Shown here: piece by piece, positions 44,074-53,677 of the stretch | Position numbering within the stretch: position 1 is the stretch's first letter | Layout of the letters: each line of letters starts with the position of its first letter | Source: Fictibacillus phosphorivorans | Lineage (GTDB): Bacteria; Bacillota; Bacilli; Bacillales; Fictibacillaceae | Assembly: GCF_023715845.1 (NCBI RefSeq) | Contig: NZ_JAMBOR010000022.1 | Span: 1-59,850 of the forward strand | Reading direction: 5' to 3' | DNA: 59,850 nucleotides | Notes under the pieces: generated by a model | What the model was told of the DNA's origin: nothing | The model's database searches: none | The model's input: the letters and a program-made list of their open reading frames with translations, nothing else | Translations under genes and position numbers: made by a program

Positions 44074-44433
44074 TTGCTGATTCATCATATTGATGGAATT
44101 GAATTAGAAAAAGAGAAGCCGAATACATCAGAGGATTTTTTTAACCGCTCAGAAGCAACGTATGAAATAAAAGGTGTAAAACATACTTTTCATCTCCTTT
44201 ATGTTCGTTATTTTGAAGAAAAACTTGAAGATGAGTTAAAAGAGCACGATTTTTGGAAGCCGCTTCTTCAAAAATATAAAATCCGTGAATTAGCAGCATT
44301 AGCAGCACTCAGTAAACATGATTCATATTTGAAAAGAAAACGAGTTTATTTGAATGATTATGAAGAGTTTAAGCGTCTTTTTATGAATCCTGACGAAAAG
44401 ACAATAACCAATTCTCTAAACTCTTTGAATTAA
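44074..44433 (+). CDS. Unrecognised 119-residue protein downstream of scpB
   Basis: TTG-started frame with AAGGGGG before it, ending at a clean terminator, 17 bp after scpB. The protein is charged: an N-terminal acidic stretch (IELEKEKPNTSEDFF), FHLLYVRYFEEKLEDELKEHDFWKPLLQKYK, and a basic segment YLKRKRVYLNDYEEFKRLF. No membrane segment or signal peptide. It is not the YpuI (DUF3907) found here in B. subtilis, as far as I can tell. No function can be assigned. Confidence 0.7.
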   Translation: MLIHHIDGIELEKEKPNTSEDFFNRSEATYEIKGVKHTFHLLYVRYFEEKLEDELKEHDFWKPLLQKYKIRELAALAALSKHDSYLKRKRVYLNDYEEFKRLFMNPDEKTITNSLNSLN

Positions 44434-44440
44434 AATTCAG

Positions 44441-44463
44441 CAGCCAATCATGGCTGTTTTTTA
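44441..44463 (+). terminator. Terminator of the scpAB unit
   Basis: CAGCCA (44441-44446) pairs with TGGCTG (44451-44456), followed by a T-run. Confidence 0.8.
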
Positions 44464-44544
44464 TTTGCGTTTGGGTTTTGTTTTAAATGGCGGGTTAAGG
44501 GTAAATTAAAAAATAAGTATAACGAGTCAAAGGAGAGAAATCTT

Positions 44545-45630
44545 TTGCCCAGAATAGCAGCAGTTGAAACCGTTAATCCACCGCACAAACTATCGCAAAC
44601 AGAAACCATGGAATTTGCAAGGAATTTATTTCAAGATGCTTTTTCAGATATTGAACGATTATTAAAAGTTTTTCAGAATGGGGAGATTTCATCTAGATAT
44701 TTTGTAATGCCCATTGAATGGTTTAAGCAGAAGAGAACTTTTCAGGAAAAGAATGATTTATACATAGACTTTGCTACCAATCTCGGAGCAGAATGCATTC
44801 AAAAATGTTTAGGGCCGACAGATAATCCTATCGTTCCGTATGAAGAAATTGATGCCATCTTTTATATCTCAAGTTCTGGATTATCAACACCAAGTATCGA
44901 AGCTAGAATCATGAATATGCTTCCGTTTTCCTCACATACGAAACGAATACCGATTTGGGGATTAGGATGTGCAGGTGGTGCATCCGGCTTTTCAAGAGCT
45001 TTTGACTACTGTAAGGCATATCCGAAAGCTAACGTGCTCGTATTAAGTGTTGAATTATGCAGTCTGACGTTTCAGCATGAGGATTTATCGAAAAGTAATC
45101 TTGTAGGGACTTCTTTATTTGCTGATGGCGTTGCTTGTGCGCTCATATGTGGAGATGAATCAGACACTTTACGAACCGAAGAACTACAGCCTTATATTTT
45201 AGATACAATGTCCACGTTAAAACCTCATTCAGAAGATGTGATGGGATGGGAGATAAAAGATACTGGTCTTTATGTTGTATTTTCACGTGATATCCCTAAC
45301 GTCATCCGGACGTGGCTAAAACCAAACGTTGATGAATTCTTAAATCGAAATCAACTTACAGGCGAGCAGATTAAAAATTTTATCGCACATCCAGGAGGTA
45401 AGAAAGTTCTTCAGGCATATGTTGATGCTCTTGGCTTGCCTCTTTCTAAAACAGATATTTCACGGGATGTTCTAAAATCAAACGGTAATATGTCTTCTGC
45501 AACTGTCTTTTATGTATTAAAGCAGTTTTTGGAGATCGAACAAAGTAAAGGCGATTTAGGCATTATGGCAGCACTCGGTCCTGGCTTCTCATCAGAGCTC
45601 TTGCTGGTTGAATGGAGGAAACAACGGTGA
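44545..45630 (+). CDS. bpsA: Type III polyketide synthase BpsA
   Basis: Chalcone-synthase-like enzyme of 361 residues which in B. subtilis makes triketide alkylpyrones from long acyl-CoA and malonyl-CoA. The catalytic triad is visible: Cys142 in WGLGCAGGASG, His in IAHPGGKK and Asn in SNGNMSSAT. Whole-length match to the bacterial BcsA/BpsA group. TTG start after AGGAGAG. The following methyltransferase gene overlaps by 4 nt. Confidence 0.93.
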   Translation: MPRIAAVETVNPPHKLSQTETMEFARNLFQDAFSDIERLLKVFQNGEISSRYFVMPIEWFKQKRTFQEKNDLYIDFATNLGAECIQKCLGPTDNPIVPYEEIDAIFYISSSGLSTPSIEARIMNMLPFSSHTKRIPIWGLGCAGGASGFSRAFDYCKAYPKANVLVLSVELCSLTFQHEDLSKSNLVGTSLFADGVACALICGDESDTLRTEELQPYILDTMSTLKPHSEDVMGWEIKDTGLYVVFSRDIPNVIRTWLKPNVDEFLNRNQLTGEQIKNFIAHPGGKKVLQAYVDALGLPLSKTDISRDVLKSNGNMSSATVFYVLKQFLEIEQSKGDLGIMAALGPGFSSELLLVEWRKQR

Positions 45631-46181
45631 ATTGGTTTCTCGTATTTTGGATCTTTTTAATCATTCAGAGACTTACTGAAGTGAAAATAGCTAAAAAGAA
45701 CGAAGAAACGCTTTTATCCATGGGAGCAGTTGAGGCAGGGAGCAGCCATTATAAATGGATGGTCATGATGCATGTCTCTTTCTTCGTCTTTTTATTTTTG
45801 GAAGTCATGTTTTTTGGTTCAACTCCTCCTTCATGGTGGTTAGTTCCATTTGTCTTGTTTTTGATAGCCCAAGTTGTCCGTATTTGGGCGATCACCTCAT
45901 TAGGCATTTATTGGAATACAAAGATTGTCCTGCTTCCCGGTGCTGAAGTTGTAGCTAAAGGACCTTATCGTTTTATAAGACACCCTAATTACTTAGTTGT
46001 TTCTTTAGAACTTTTAGTCATCCCTCTCATTTTTGGGGCTTTTGTTTCCGCAATAATATTTACGGTCTTAAACATTTTGATGCTTCGGGTACGAATACCA
46101 ACAGAAGAAAAAGCACTAATGGAGCTTACGGATTACGAAAATAGACACGGTCAAAAGCAGCGTTTTTTTCCTAGTCAATAA
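45627..46181 (+). CDS. bpsB: Alkylpyrone O-methyltransferase BpsB (YpbQ)
   Basis: Isoprenylcysteine carboxyl methyltransferase (ICMT)-family membrane protein of 184 residues, which O-methylates the BpsA product. Four to five hydrophobic segments and the SAM motif GPYRFIRHPNYLVVSLELLVIPL plus RIPTEEKALMELTDYENRHG near the end. The GTG start lies 9 nt after GGAGG and overlaps the bpsA stop as GTGA; an ATG five codons earlier would sit on the ribosome binding site. Confidence 0.88.
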   Translation: MNWFLVFWIFLIIQRLTEVKIAKKNEETLLSMGAVEAGSSHYKWMVMMHVSFFVFLFLEVMFFGSTPPSWWLVPFVLFLIAQVVRIWAITSLGIYWNTKIVLLPGAEVVAKGPYRFIRHPNYLVVSLELLVIPLIFGAFVSAIIFTVLNILMLRVRIPTEEKALMELTDYENRHGQKQRFFPSQ

Positions 46182-46203
46182 TTTAGCGGAAGTAAATCCC
46201 ATT

Positions 46204-46231
46204 CATAACCTGTCCCGGTTTGCATAAACTT
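46204..46231 (+). promoter_or_regulatory. Candidate sigma-E promoter of dacB-spmA-spmB
   Basis: TCATAAC (46204-46210), 13-bp spacer, CATAAACT (46224-46231) fitting CATAnAnT. It lies 31 bp before dacB, a sigma-E gene in B. subtilis. The spacing equals that of the spoIIM candidate. Confidence 0.65.
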
Positions 46232-46261
46232 TTACAAAACACCTAAAGGGCGGGATTTTGA

Positions 46262-47431
46262 ATGAAATATATCATTTCACCTCTTATTTACCTCGTAATA
46301 TGCTCGCTTATCCTTGCAGTTTTCCCGCAAGAAGCAAAAGCTGAACCTGGAGTATCAGCCAAGGCAGCTGTACTGATGGAACAATCATCGGGAAGGGTCT
46401 TATTTGGCCGGAATGAACACCGTCCTATGAGAATCGCAAGTATAACCAAAATAATGACAGCGATCCTTGCAATTGAATCTGGAAAAATGCAGGATACTGT
46501 GACTATAACCGAACATGCTGCGAAAACAGAGGGATCTTCTCTCTATTTAAAACCTGGTGAGAAGATCCCCTTAACTGATTTGGTGTACGGTTTGATGCTG
46601 CGTTCAGGTAATGATTCGGCTGTTGCCATCGCAGAACATGTGGGTGGAAGTTTAGATGGTTTCGCCTATCTAATGAACCAGAAAGCTGAAGAAATAGGGA
46701 TGAAACATACTCGCTTTAGAAACCCCCATGGATTAGATACACATGAAGATCATTATTCGACTGCTTATGACATGGCACTTCTGACTAGATATGCCATGAA
46801 CAATGAGACCTTCAAAGATATTTCGGCAACAAAGGTATACCGTTCCGAGCAAACAGGGGAAAAGTGGGACAGAGTGTGGCGTAACAAAAATAAAATGTTA
46901 AAGCTGTATGAGAATTCTACTGGCGGAAAGACAGGCTATACAAAACGTGCAAAAAGAACGTTGGTCTCGACAGCCGAGAAGGATGGAATGGAGCTTATCG
47001 CCGTTACTTTAAATGATCCAGATGATTGGGTTGATCATAGAAATATGTTCGAGTGGGGATTTCACTCTTTTAAAATGACGGAGCTGATTAAAGAAGGTAA
47101 AGTCTCCAGCATTAAAGATAAGGGTTATAAAGGAAAAGTAGAAGCGAACCGCACTTTTTCATATCCATTGATGAAAGAAGAGATGAAACAGATCTCTTCT
47201 TCCATCCAATTATATAAACTCCCTAAATCAGGTGAATGGAAGGAAGAAGATATTCCTAAACCAATAGGTAGGTATTATATAGATTTAAATGATTTAAGAA
47301 TAGCAGATTTGCCGCTTTATTATGATGGAAAAGCCTTAATCAAACCTTACAAAGATAGTATCTGGACAACATTTAAAGAGATGCTGGACCAGCTTTTCTT
47401 TATTGCAAGGGAGCATAAGGGCTTATGGTGA
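46262..47431 (+). CDS. dacB: D-alanyl-D-alanine carboxypeptidase DacB (PBP5*)
   Basis: Sporulation carboxypeptidase that controls cross-linking of spore cortex. The 389-residue precursor has a signal peptide (to about AKA-27), active-site SITK (Ser60, Lys63), SGN in MLRSGNDSAVA and KTG in TGGKTGYTKRA. A C-terminal beta domain and amphipathic anchor (WTTFKEMLDQLFFIAREH) follow. AAAGGGCGGG precedes the ATG. It overlaps spmA by 7 nt. Confidence 0.94.
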   Translation: MKYIISPLIYLVICSLILAVFPQEAKAEPGVSAKAAVLMEQSSGRVLFGRNEHRPMRIASITKIMTAILAIESGKMQDTVTITEHAAKTEGSSLYLKPGEKIPLTDLVYGLMLRSGNDSAVAIAEHVGGSLDGFAYLMNQKAEEIGMKHTRFRNPHGLDTHEDHYSTAYDMALLTRYAMNNETFKDISATKVYRSEQTGEKWDRVWRNKNKMLKLYENSTGGKTGYTKRAKRTLVSTAEKDGMELIAVTLNDPDDWVDHRNMFEWGFHSFKMTELIKEGKVSSIKDKGYKGKVEANRTFSYPLMKEEMKQISSSIQLYKLPKSGEWKEEDIPKPIGRYYIDLNDLRIADLPLYYDGKALIKPYKDSIWTTFKEMLDQLFFIAREHKGLW

Positions 47432-48018
47432 ATTATATTTGGATGGGAATGATGGTAGTCGGATTTGTGGTGGCAGCTATAAATGGCAGCATGGATAAGG
47501 TGAATGAAGCTATTTTTACAAGTGCTAAAGAAGCGGTAACTTTGAGTTTTGGCATGATAAGTATTTTAGTTTTTTGGCTTGGTATAATGAAAATAGCAGA
47601 AAAAGGAGGATTGTTAGAAGTCCTCGCACAACTTTTTCGTCCCATTGTTAAATGGCTTTTTCCGGATATTCCGAAAGATCATCCAGCACAAGGATATATT
47701 TTATCTAACATGGCGGCGAACTTGCTTGGACTTGGGAACGCGGCTACACCGATGGGGATAAAAGCGATGGAGCAGCTTAAGATCTTAAATGGTGGAAAGA
47801 ACGAAGCGAGCCGCTCTATGATTACATTGCTCGCGATTAATACATCAAGCATCACATTAATTCCTACTACAATCATCGCAATACGAATGAGTTATAACTC
47901 TCAGTCTCCAACTGATATCGTCGCACCAACACTTTTAGCTACCGCGGTTGCAACAATTGGAGCTATCCTGATCGACAGATATTATTATTACCGCTCTCTG
48001 CAAAAGGGAGGTAAATAG
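47425..48018 (+). CDS. spmA: Spore maturation protein SpmA
   Basis: Membrane protein of 197 residues with a nucleoside-recognition (Gate) domain: NGSMDKVNEAIFTSAKEAVTLSFGMISILVFWLGIMKIAEKGG, GYILSNMAANLLGLGNAATPMGIKAMEQL. Needed with SpmB for spore core dehydration. ATG overlaps the dacB stop; GTG in the next codon is an alternative start. GGGAG lies in the dacB end. Confidence 0.94.
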   Translation: MVNYIWMGMMVVGFVVAAINGSMDKVNEAIFTSAKEAVTLSFGMISILVFWLGIMKIAEKGGLLEVLAQLFRPIVKWLFPDIPKDHPAQGYILSNMAANLLGLGNAATPMGIKAMEQLKILNGGKNEASRSMITLLAINTSSITLIPTTIIAIRMSYNSQSPTDIVAPTLLATAVATIGAILIDRYYYYRSLQKGGK

Positions 48019-48552
48019 ATGGATTTTGTTCAATCCTTTTCTGTTTGGTTTATTCCTCTACTAATCGGTTTTATTTTGCTCTATGGAACCTATAAAAAAG
48101 TTCCGACTTATGAAACGTTTGTAGAAGGAGGAAAAGAAGGGTTCTCGATCGCGATTAATATTATTCCATTTTTAGTGGGGATGCTGGTAGCTATATCTGT
48201 TTTTAGAGCATCAGGAGCATTAGATTATATCATGCTTGCTATGCGTCCCATATTTTCATTGTTTCATATACCAGCAGAAGTTGTTCCGCTTGGGTTAATG
48301 AGAACCATTTCTGGGACAGGGGCACTTGGGATGACATCTGATCTTATCGCCACTCACGGACCCGACTCTTTTATTGGCAGACTTGCTTCAACGATACAAG
48401 GAAGTACAGATACGACCTTTTATGTACTTACCGTCTATTTTGGAGCAGTCGGTATTAAAAAAATGAAATACGCAGTAAAGGTCGGGCTATTAGCAGATTT
48501 AATCGGATTTTTAGCATCAATCGCAGCGATTTCACTCCTTTTTTATAGTTGA
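48019..48552 (+). CDS. spmB: Spore maturation protein SpmB
   Basis: Membrane partner of SpmA, 177 residues, same Gate family: YGTYKKVPTYETFVEGGKEGFSIAINIIPFLVGMLVAI and RTISGTGALGMTSDLIATHGPDSFIGRLASTIQGSTDTTFYVLTVYFGAVG. GGGAGG in the spmA end precedes the ATG; no gap between the genes. Confidence 0.94.
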   Translation: MDFVQSFSVWFIPLLIGFILLYGTYKKVPTYETFVEGGKEGFSIAINIIPFLVGMLVAISVFRASGALDYIMLAMRPIFSLFHIPAEVVPLGLMRTISGTGALGMTSDLIATHGPDSFIGRLASTIQGSTDTTFYVLTVYFGAVGIKKMKYAVKVGLLADLIGFLASIAAISLLFYS

Positions 48553-48560
48553 ACCGAACA

Positions 48561-48585
48561 AAAAGAGCCATTTTGGCTCTTTTTT
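48561..48585 (+). terminator. Terminator of dacB-spmA-spmB
   Basis: AAAAGAGCCA (48561-48570) pairs with TGGCTCTTTT (48574-48583), T-run included. Confidence 0.9.
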
Positions 48586-48645
48586 ACGTTTATCGTGGTT
48601 GAGTATTACGAATAATGAAGGTATGATGAGACATGAGGTGAAATG

Positions 48646-49392
48646 ATGGAACGATTGCAAAAAGTGATTGCTCAGAGCGGTATAACTTCTCGAAGAAAAG
48701 CAGAGGAATTAATCCGTGAAGGCAAAGTGAAAGTAAACGGAAACGTAGTGACCGAACTGGGAACAAAAGTCGGAACAAAAGATAAGATTGAAGTGAACGA
48801 AATTCAAATCCAACGGGAGCAGCCCGTTTATTTTTTGATGTACAAACCTTCTGGAGTTATAACAGCCGTATCCGATGATAAGGGACGTAAAACGGTTGCA
48901 GATTATTTCAAAGATATCATCGAACAGCGTGTTTTCCCGGTTGGAAGATTGGATTATGACACTACGGGTGTCCTTATTATGACGAATGACGGAGAATTTG
49001 CAAACGTACTGATGCATCCCCGTTACAAGTTGGACAAAGTCTATATCGCTAAAGTGAAAGGTATTCCTCCAAGAGAGAAGATTAAGCAGCTTGAACGAGG
49101 AATCCGCCTAGAAGATGGAATGACTGCGCCTGCTAGAGCGAAGGTAACTTCGATCGATAAGAAGAAAGGAACAGCTATTGTAGAGCTAACGATTCATGAA
49201 GGAAAGAATCGGCAAGTTAAACGAATGCTTGAAGCGATCGGATGTCCAGTAATGAAGCTAAAGCGTGAAAGATATGGATTTCTTGATCTCAAAGGACTCA
49301 ATCCAGGCGAATTTAGAGAATTAACTCCACATGAAATAAAACAGCTAAGAAATATGGCTGTCACACAAACGTCAAAAAAAAGCCGTAGATAG
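48646..49392 (+). CDS. rluB: 23S rRNA pseudouridine synthase RluB
   Basis: Modifies U2605-equivalent in 23S rRNA. The 248-residue protein has an S4 RNA-binding domain (ERLQKVIAQSGITSRRKAEELIREGKVKVNG), then the RsuA-type catalytic domain with Asp in GRLDYDTTGVLIMTNDGE, and HEGKNRQVKRMLEAIG. Two ATGs follow GAGGTG; the second has 5-nt spacing and is used, matching B. subtilis MERLQK. This is YpuL, in its normal place before resA. Confidence 0.94.
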   Translation: MERLQKVIAQSGITSRRKAEELIREGKVKVNGNVVTELGTKVGTKDKIEVNEIQIQREQPVYFLMYKPSGVITAVSDDKGRKTVADYFKDIIEQRVFPVGRLDYDTTGVLIMTNDGEFANVLMHPRYKLDKVYIAKVKGIPPREKIKQLERGIRLEDGMTAPARAKVTSIDKKKGTAIVELTIHEGKNRQVKRMLEAIGCPVMKLKRERYGFLDLKGLNPGEFRELTPHEIKQLRNMAVTQTSKKSRR

Positions 49393-49402
49393 GCTTTTTT
49401 TT
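49376..49402 (+). terminator. Terminator of rluB
   Basis: AAAAAGCC (49377-49384) pairs with GGCTTTTT (49392-49399) around the stop codon, followed by further T. Confidence 0.75.
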
Positions 49403-49445
49403 CAAGTTATAGTAAAATGGAAGCGGCTAAAAGGAGCGGATGAAG

Positions 49446-49970
49446 TTGAAGAAGAAAAGATTTTGGTTTCGCTCTGCTTTGCTTGCCATATTAGTTATCG
49501 CGATCGGTTATACAATCTATAACAGTATCTTTGAAGAAAGTGGTACTTACATAAAAAAGGGAGACATCGCTCCTAATTTTGTACTTACTGATCTTAATGG
49601 CAATCGGGTTGAACTGGAAGATTATCGTGGTAAGGGAGTCTTCTTGAACTTTTGGGGAACATGGTGCAAGCCTTGTGAACGGGAGATGCCCTATATGCAA
49701 AGACAATACGAAACCTATAAAAAACAAGGTGTAGAAATCCTAGCTGTGAATGTTAGTGAAACGAATGTATCCGTAAACAATTTTGCAGATCGTTATCGTT
49801 TAACTTTTCCAATACCGATGGATAGACAAAGAGAAGTAACGAAGGCATATGGTATTGGGCCGATCCCAACTACGATTCTAATAGATAAGAACGGAAAAGT
49901 GGTGGGACGAACAAGCGAATCACTTTCTGAAAAGAAAATTATTTCCTTTATGGAAAAAATCAAGCCGTAA
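49446..49970 (+). CDS. resA: Thiol-disulfide oxidoreductase ResA
   Basis: Membrane-anchored extracytoplasmic thioredoxin that reduces apocytochrome c haem-binding cysteines. The 174-residue protein has an N-terminal anchor (SALLAILVIAIGYTIYNSIF), a thioredoxin fold with the CKPC active site in FLNFWGTWCKPCEREM, and a PTTILIDKNGKV cis-proline region. The TTG at 49446 gives MKKKRF as in B. subtilis and has 9-nt spacing from AAGGAG; the ATG two codons earlier has only 3 nt. Confidence 0.93.
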   Translation: MKKKRFWFRSALLAILVIAIGYTIYNSIFEESGTYIKKGDIAPNFVLTDLNGNRVELEDYRGKGVFLNFWGTWCKPCEREMPYMQRQYETYKKQGVEILAVNVSETNVSVNNFADRYRLTFPIPMDRQREVTKAYGIGPIPTTILIDKNGKVVGRTSESLSEKKIISFMEKIKP

Positions 49971-49982
49971 CGGGGTGAAAAT

Positions 49983-51587
49983 ATGCAATCAATAACATGT
50001 GAATGCGGCCACTCCAATCCATACGGTACAAGTCTTTGCCAAGCCTGTGGGAAACCATTGGATAATGACGTTGAAGTACTATCGAGCATGCGTTATGAAG
50101 GAAGTGCCCGACGATCTCAAACTTATAATAAGACGTTTGTAGATCATATTTGGAACTTCTTTTCGTCTGTAAGAGTTGGAGTTTGGTTGATTATACTCAT
50201 ATTGGTCGCTGCTGCTATCGGGACAATATTTCCACAGGAAACGTTTATCCCTCCGAATGTTGATCCTGCGACTCATTATGAAAGCGAATACGGAACATTA
50301 GGATTAATTTATTATTTATTAGGTTTTCATAACCTTTATGGATCATGGTGGTTTATCATACTGCTTGGTATGTTGGGGGTTTCTCTTATTATTGCCAGCC
50401 TTGACCGAGGTATACCCCTTTATAAAGCACTTAAAACGCAAAGAGTGACAAGACATGATCAATTTATGAAGAAACAGCGCTTGTTCTCGATTAGTAAAGA
50501 AGCGGAACTAGATGAGATCAAATATACACTTGAATCATTGCGCTATAAAGTACGAGAAGAAAATGGCAATCTGTTTGCTGAGAAAGGCCGCTTTTCCAGA
50601 TGGGGTGCGTATGTAAACCATGTGGGATTAATCATTTTCTTACTGGGTGCAATGCTCAGATTCTTTCCGGGCATGTATGTGGATGAAATTTTGTGGGTCA
50701 GGGAAGGTGAAAAAGCATCCATACCAGGTACGAAGAGTGATGAAGGACAATATTACTTAGAAAACAAAGAATTTATTCTCGAAATGTATGATAAGAAAGA
50801 TAAGAAGTTTAATGGTGCACTTAGTTCTGTAAATGGCGAAGTAGCGAAAAACTATCAAAGTAATGTCACATTGTACAAAACAAAGCCCAATCATACGATT
50901 GGAGAGGATCCTGAATTAGTCAAAGTACAAGACGGTGAAATTCGAGTAAATGAACCGCTTAAATTCGATTCATTTGCCCTTTATCAGACTGATTTTAAGC
51001 TTAATGAATTCTCTAAGATGAGTTTTGAGTTAGAGGAGAAAGCAACTGGCAAGAAGTTTGGAAAACTGACTGTTGACCTGCATGATCCTAAGAAGAAGTA
51101 TGATTTAAGTAATGGCTATAAAGTTGAGATCGAGGAGTATTTTCCGAACTTTATTCTTAACGAACAAAATCAGCCATCTACCATAAACAACTTGCCGGAT
51201 AACCCTGCTTTTGTATTCTCAATGTATTCTCCCAAAACGCCAAAAGGCGAAAAAGCTTTCGTAGGTATTCAAAAGAACATTGAAGCTGGTGAGAATCAGT
51301 TCAAAATGTCATTTGCAGGCATTGAGACTAAGGATTTAACGGCATTAACAGTTAAGAAAGATCATACGCTGTGGATCATTGCTCTGGGCGGAATCATTTT
51401 TATGATCGGTGTTACGCAAGGCTTATATTGGAACTACAGAAGAATTTGGATTAAACAGAATCAAGATGGAGTGTGGGCAGCAGCTCACACGAATAAGAAC
51501 TGGTATGGCTTGAAGAAAGATCTAGATTTCCTTGTTGACAAAACAGGCATAACGCCATTAGTTGAGAAGGAAACCGATCCGAAATAG
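49983..51587 (+). CDS. resB: Cytochrome c biogenesis protein ResB
   Basis: System II haem delivery protein of the membrane, partner of ResC. The 534-residue protein starts with a short zinc-ribbon-like segment (Cys6, Cys8, Cys19, Cys22 in CECGHSN..CQACG), then three membrane segments ([54 protein letters not shown]), a large extracytoplasmic domain and a final segment ([18 protein letters not shown]). GGGGTG precedes the ATG. The N-terminal ribbon is frequent in Bacillus ResB. Confidence 0.94.
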   Translation: MQSITCECGHSNPYGTSLCQACGKPLDNDVEVLSSMRYEGSARRSQTYNKTFVDHIWNFFSSVRVGVWLIILILVAAAIGTIFPQETFIPPNVDPATHYESEYGTLGLIYYLLGFHNLYGSWWFIILLGMLGVSLIIASLDRGIPLYKALKTQRVTRHDQFMKKQRLFSISKEAELDEIKYTLESLRYKVREENGNLFAEKGRFSRWGAYVNHVGLIIFLLGAMLRFFPGMYVDEILWVREGEKASIPGTKSDEGQYYLENKEFILEMYDKKDKKFNGALSSVNGEVAKNYQSNVTLYKTKPNHTIGEDPELVKVQDGEIRVNEPLKFDSFALYQTDFKLNEFSKMSFELEEKATGKKFGKLTVDLHDPKKKYDLSNGYKVEIEEYFPNFILNEQNQPSTINNLPDNPAFVFSMYSPKTPKGEKAFVGIQKNIEAGENQFKMSFAGIETKDLTALTVKKDHTLWIIALGGIIFMIGVTQGLYWNYRRIWIKQNQDGVWAAAHTNKNWYGLKKDLDFLVDKTGITPLVEKETDPK

Positions 51588-51616
51588 ATGTACCGTTCGA
51601 GCAGGAGGGGTTTAGG

Positions 51617-52801
51617 ATGGCTGAAATAAGCAGTACACTTTTATATGGTGCATTCATCATTTATTTATTTGCTACCCTGTTTTTTGCAATGTCACTTTCA
51701 GATAAAAAACATGAAAAAGCAGCTCATACACAAAAATGGGGTAAAATTGGATTCATCACTTCGTGTGTTGGTTTTGCAGCGCAATTAGGGTATTTCATTA
51801 CACGCTGGATTGCTAGTGGACATGCTCCAGTAAGTAATCTATTTGAATTTACAACGTTCTTTGGAATGATGATGGTTCTTGCATTTATTATTCTTTATGC
51901 CATTTACCGTACGAATGGATTGGGTGTTTTTGCGATGCCAGTGGCTCTGCTTGTTATTGCTTATGCAAGTATGTTTCCAAAGGATATCTCACCTCTTATT
52001 CCAGCCCTTCAAAGTGACTGGCTGAAGATCCATGTTACGACAGCGGCTTTAGGTGAAGGAATACTTGCGATTTCATTCGTTTCAGGATTAATTTATTTAA
52101 TTCGTACAGTGGATCAATCTATTTCATCCAAGAAAACGATGTGGATTGAGATCGTTTTATACACTTTGGTAAGTGTAGTAGGTTTCATCGTAATTTCCGC
52201 AGCTTTCAAAGGGTTGGGTTATGAAGCAAGCTTTGAAATCATGAACGATCAGAACCAGCCGGAAAAAATTGTTTATGAGATGCCGGTAATTGCAGGACCA
52301 GCAAACGGAGAACCATTGGATGATTCTTTCGGTCCTGTTTTTTCAACACCATCATGGATGAATGGTGTAGATGCATCCATTAAATTGAACACGTTTATCT
52401 GGTCACTCCTCTCAGGGGCCGTTTTGTATGGGCTCTTAAGAGTTATTTTAAGAAAAAGAATCGGAGCTGCACTTCAGCCGAAGGTGAAGATAAAATCTGA
52501 ACTTCTCGATGAAATCAGCTATCGAGCAGTAGCGATAGGTTTTCCAATATTTACATTAGGTGCATTGATTTTTGCGATGATCTGGGCACAGGAGGCTTGG
52601 TCAAGGTTTTGGGGCTGGGATCCTAAAGAAGTATGGGCACTGATTACTTTCTTGTTCTATGCAGCATATCTCCACTTTAGGCTTTCAAGAGGTTGGCATG
52701 GTGAAAAATCTGCATGGCTCTGCGTGTTAGGATTCTGGATCATTACCTTTAATCTGATTGCCGTTAATCTCGTCTTAGTAGGATTACACTCCTATGCATA
52801 A
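51617..52801 (+). CDS. resC: Cytochrome c biogenesis protein ResC
   Basis: CcsA/CcmF-family membrane haem transporter of 394 residues with about eight hydrophobic segments. The tryptophan-rich haem-binding WWD-type motif is visible as [18 protein letters not shown], with conserved histidines in WHGEKSAW and LVGLHSY, and one in [25 protein letters not shown] precedes the ATG. Forms the haem export complex with ResB. Confidence 0.95.
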   Translation: MAEISSTLLYGAFIIYLFATLFFAMSLSDKKHEKAAHTQKWGKIGFITSCVGFAAQLGYFITRWIASGHAPVSNLFEFTTFFGMMMVLAFIILYAIYRTNGLGVFAMPVALLVIAYASMFPKDISPLIPALQSDWLKIHVTTAALGEGILAISFVSGLIYLIRTVDQSISSKKTMWIEIVLYTLVSVVGFIVISAAFKGLGYEASFEIMNDQNQPEKIVYEMPVIAGPANGEPLDDSFGPVFSTPSWMNGVDASIKLNTFIWSLLSGAVLYGLLRVILRKRIGAALQPKVKIKSELLDEISYRAVAIGFPIFTLGALIFAMIWAQEAWSRFWGWDPKEVWALITFLFYAAYLHFRLSRGWHGEKSAWLCVLGFWIITFNLIAVNLVLVGLHSYA

Positions 52802-52814
52802 TAAAAACATTCTT

Positions 52815-52848
52815 AAAGGTCTCTCTTGATATAAGAGGGACTTTTTTA
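52815..52848 (+). terminator. Terminator after resC
   Basis: AAAGGTCTCTCTT (52815-52827) pairs with AAGAGGGACTTTT (52833-52845) allowing G-T pairs, with a T-run. It separates resABC from resDE, which are transcribed on partly from their own promoter. Confidence 0.7.
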
Positions 52849-52960
52849 TAAGTAAGAAGAAGTGTATCCTGTTTGTTCCAAGAGTGAAAATTCATGTATG
52901 ATAGAGACAAGACAGATACGATAAGAAAATTTCTCAATGAATTCATGTGGAGGCTTGAAA

Positions 52961-53677
52961 ATGAATACAGAAGCAAAAATTTTAGTCGTCGATGATGAGG
53001 AACGGATTAGAAAATTATTAACGATGTATTTAGAAAGAGAAAACTATGAAGTACATGAAGCAGAAAATGGAGAAGAAGCCCTTCAAATGGCTGTGTCAAT
53101 TAACTTTGATCTTATTCTGCTAGATTTGATGCTTCCGGGTATGGATGGAATAGAAGTGTGCGAAAAGCTTAGAGAAAAGAAAGCCACTCCAGTTATTATG
53201 CTAACTGCTAAAGGCGAAGAGCTGAATAGGATCCAAGGGTTCGAAGCAGGTACGGATGATTATATCGCCAAACCATTCAGTCCAAGGGAAGTGATCTTAA
53301 GAGTTAAAGCACTCTTAAGAAGATCTTCACCAACGAAATTCCTCCAAACGGAAACCGTCGCAAAAAATGTAGTGGTATTTAAGCACCTTACGATCGACCA
53401 TGACGCTCATCGTGTTACAGCAGGTGGAAAAGAAGTCAACTTAACTCCAAAAGAATATGAGTTATTATACTACTTAGCTAAAACACCTGATAAAGTTTAC
53501 GCTCGTGAGCAGTTATTAAAGGATGTTTGGAACTATGAATTTTTTGGTGATTTAAGAACGGTCGATACACATGTAAAAAGACTGCGTGAGAAATTAAACA
53601 AAGTCTCTCCAGATGCAGCCTCAATGATTGCAACAGTATGGGGTGTTGGATATAAATTTGAGGCGGGAAATGAATGA
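52961..53677 (+). CDS. resD: Response regulator ResD
   Basis: OmpR-type activator of anaerobic and respiratory genes (including resABC, ctaA, nitrate respiration). The 238-residue protein has a receiver with Asp11, Asp12, phospho-acceptor Asp55 (LILLDLMLPGMDG) and Lys104, and a winged-helix effector (LTPKEYELLYYLAKTPDKVYAREQLLKDVWNYEFFGDLRTVDTHVKRLREKL). The ATG after TGGAGG is used. Overlaps resE by 4 nt (ATGA). Confidence 0.95.
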   Translation: MNTEAKILVVDDEERIRKLLTMYLERENYEVHEAENGEEALQMAVSINFDLILLDLMLPGMDGIEVCEKLREKKATPVIMLTAKGEELNRIQGFEAGTDDYIAKPFSPREVILRVKALLRRSSPTKFLQTETVAKNVVVFKHLTIDHDAHRVTAGGKEVNLTPKEYELLYYLAKTPDKVYAREQLLKDVWNYEFFGDLRTVDTHVKRLREKLNKVSPDAASMIATVWGVGYKFEAGNE

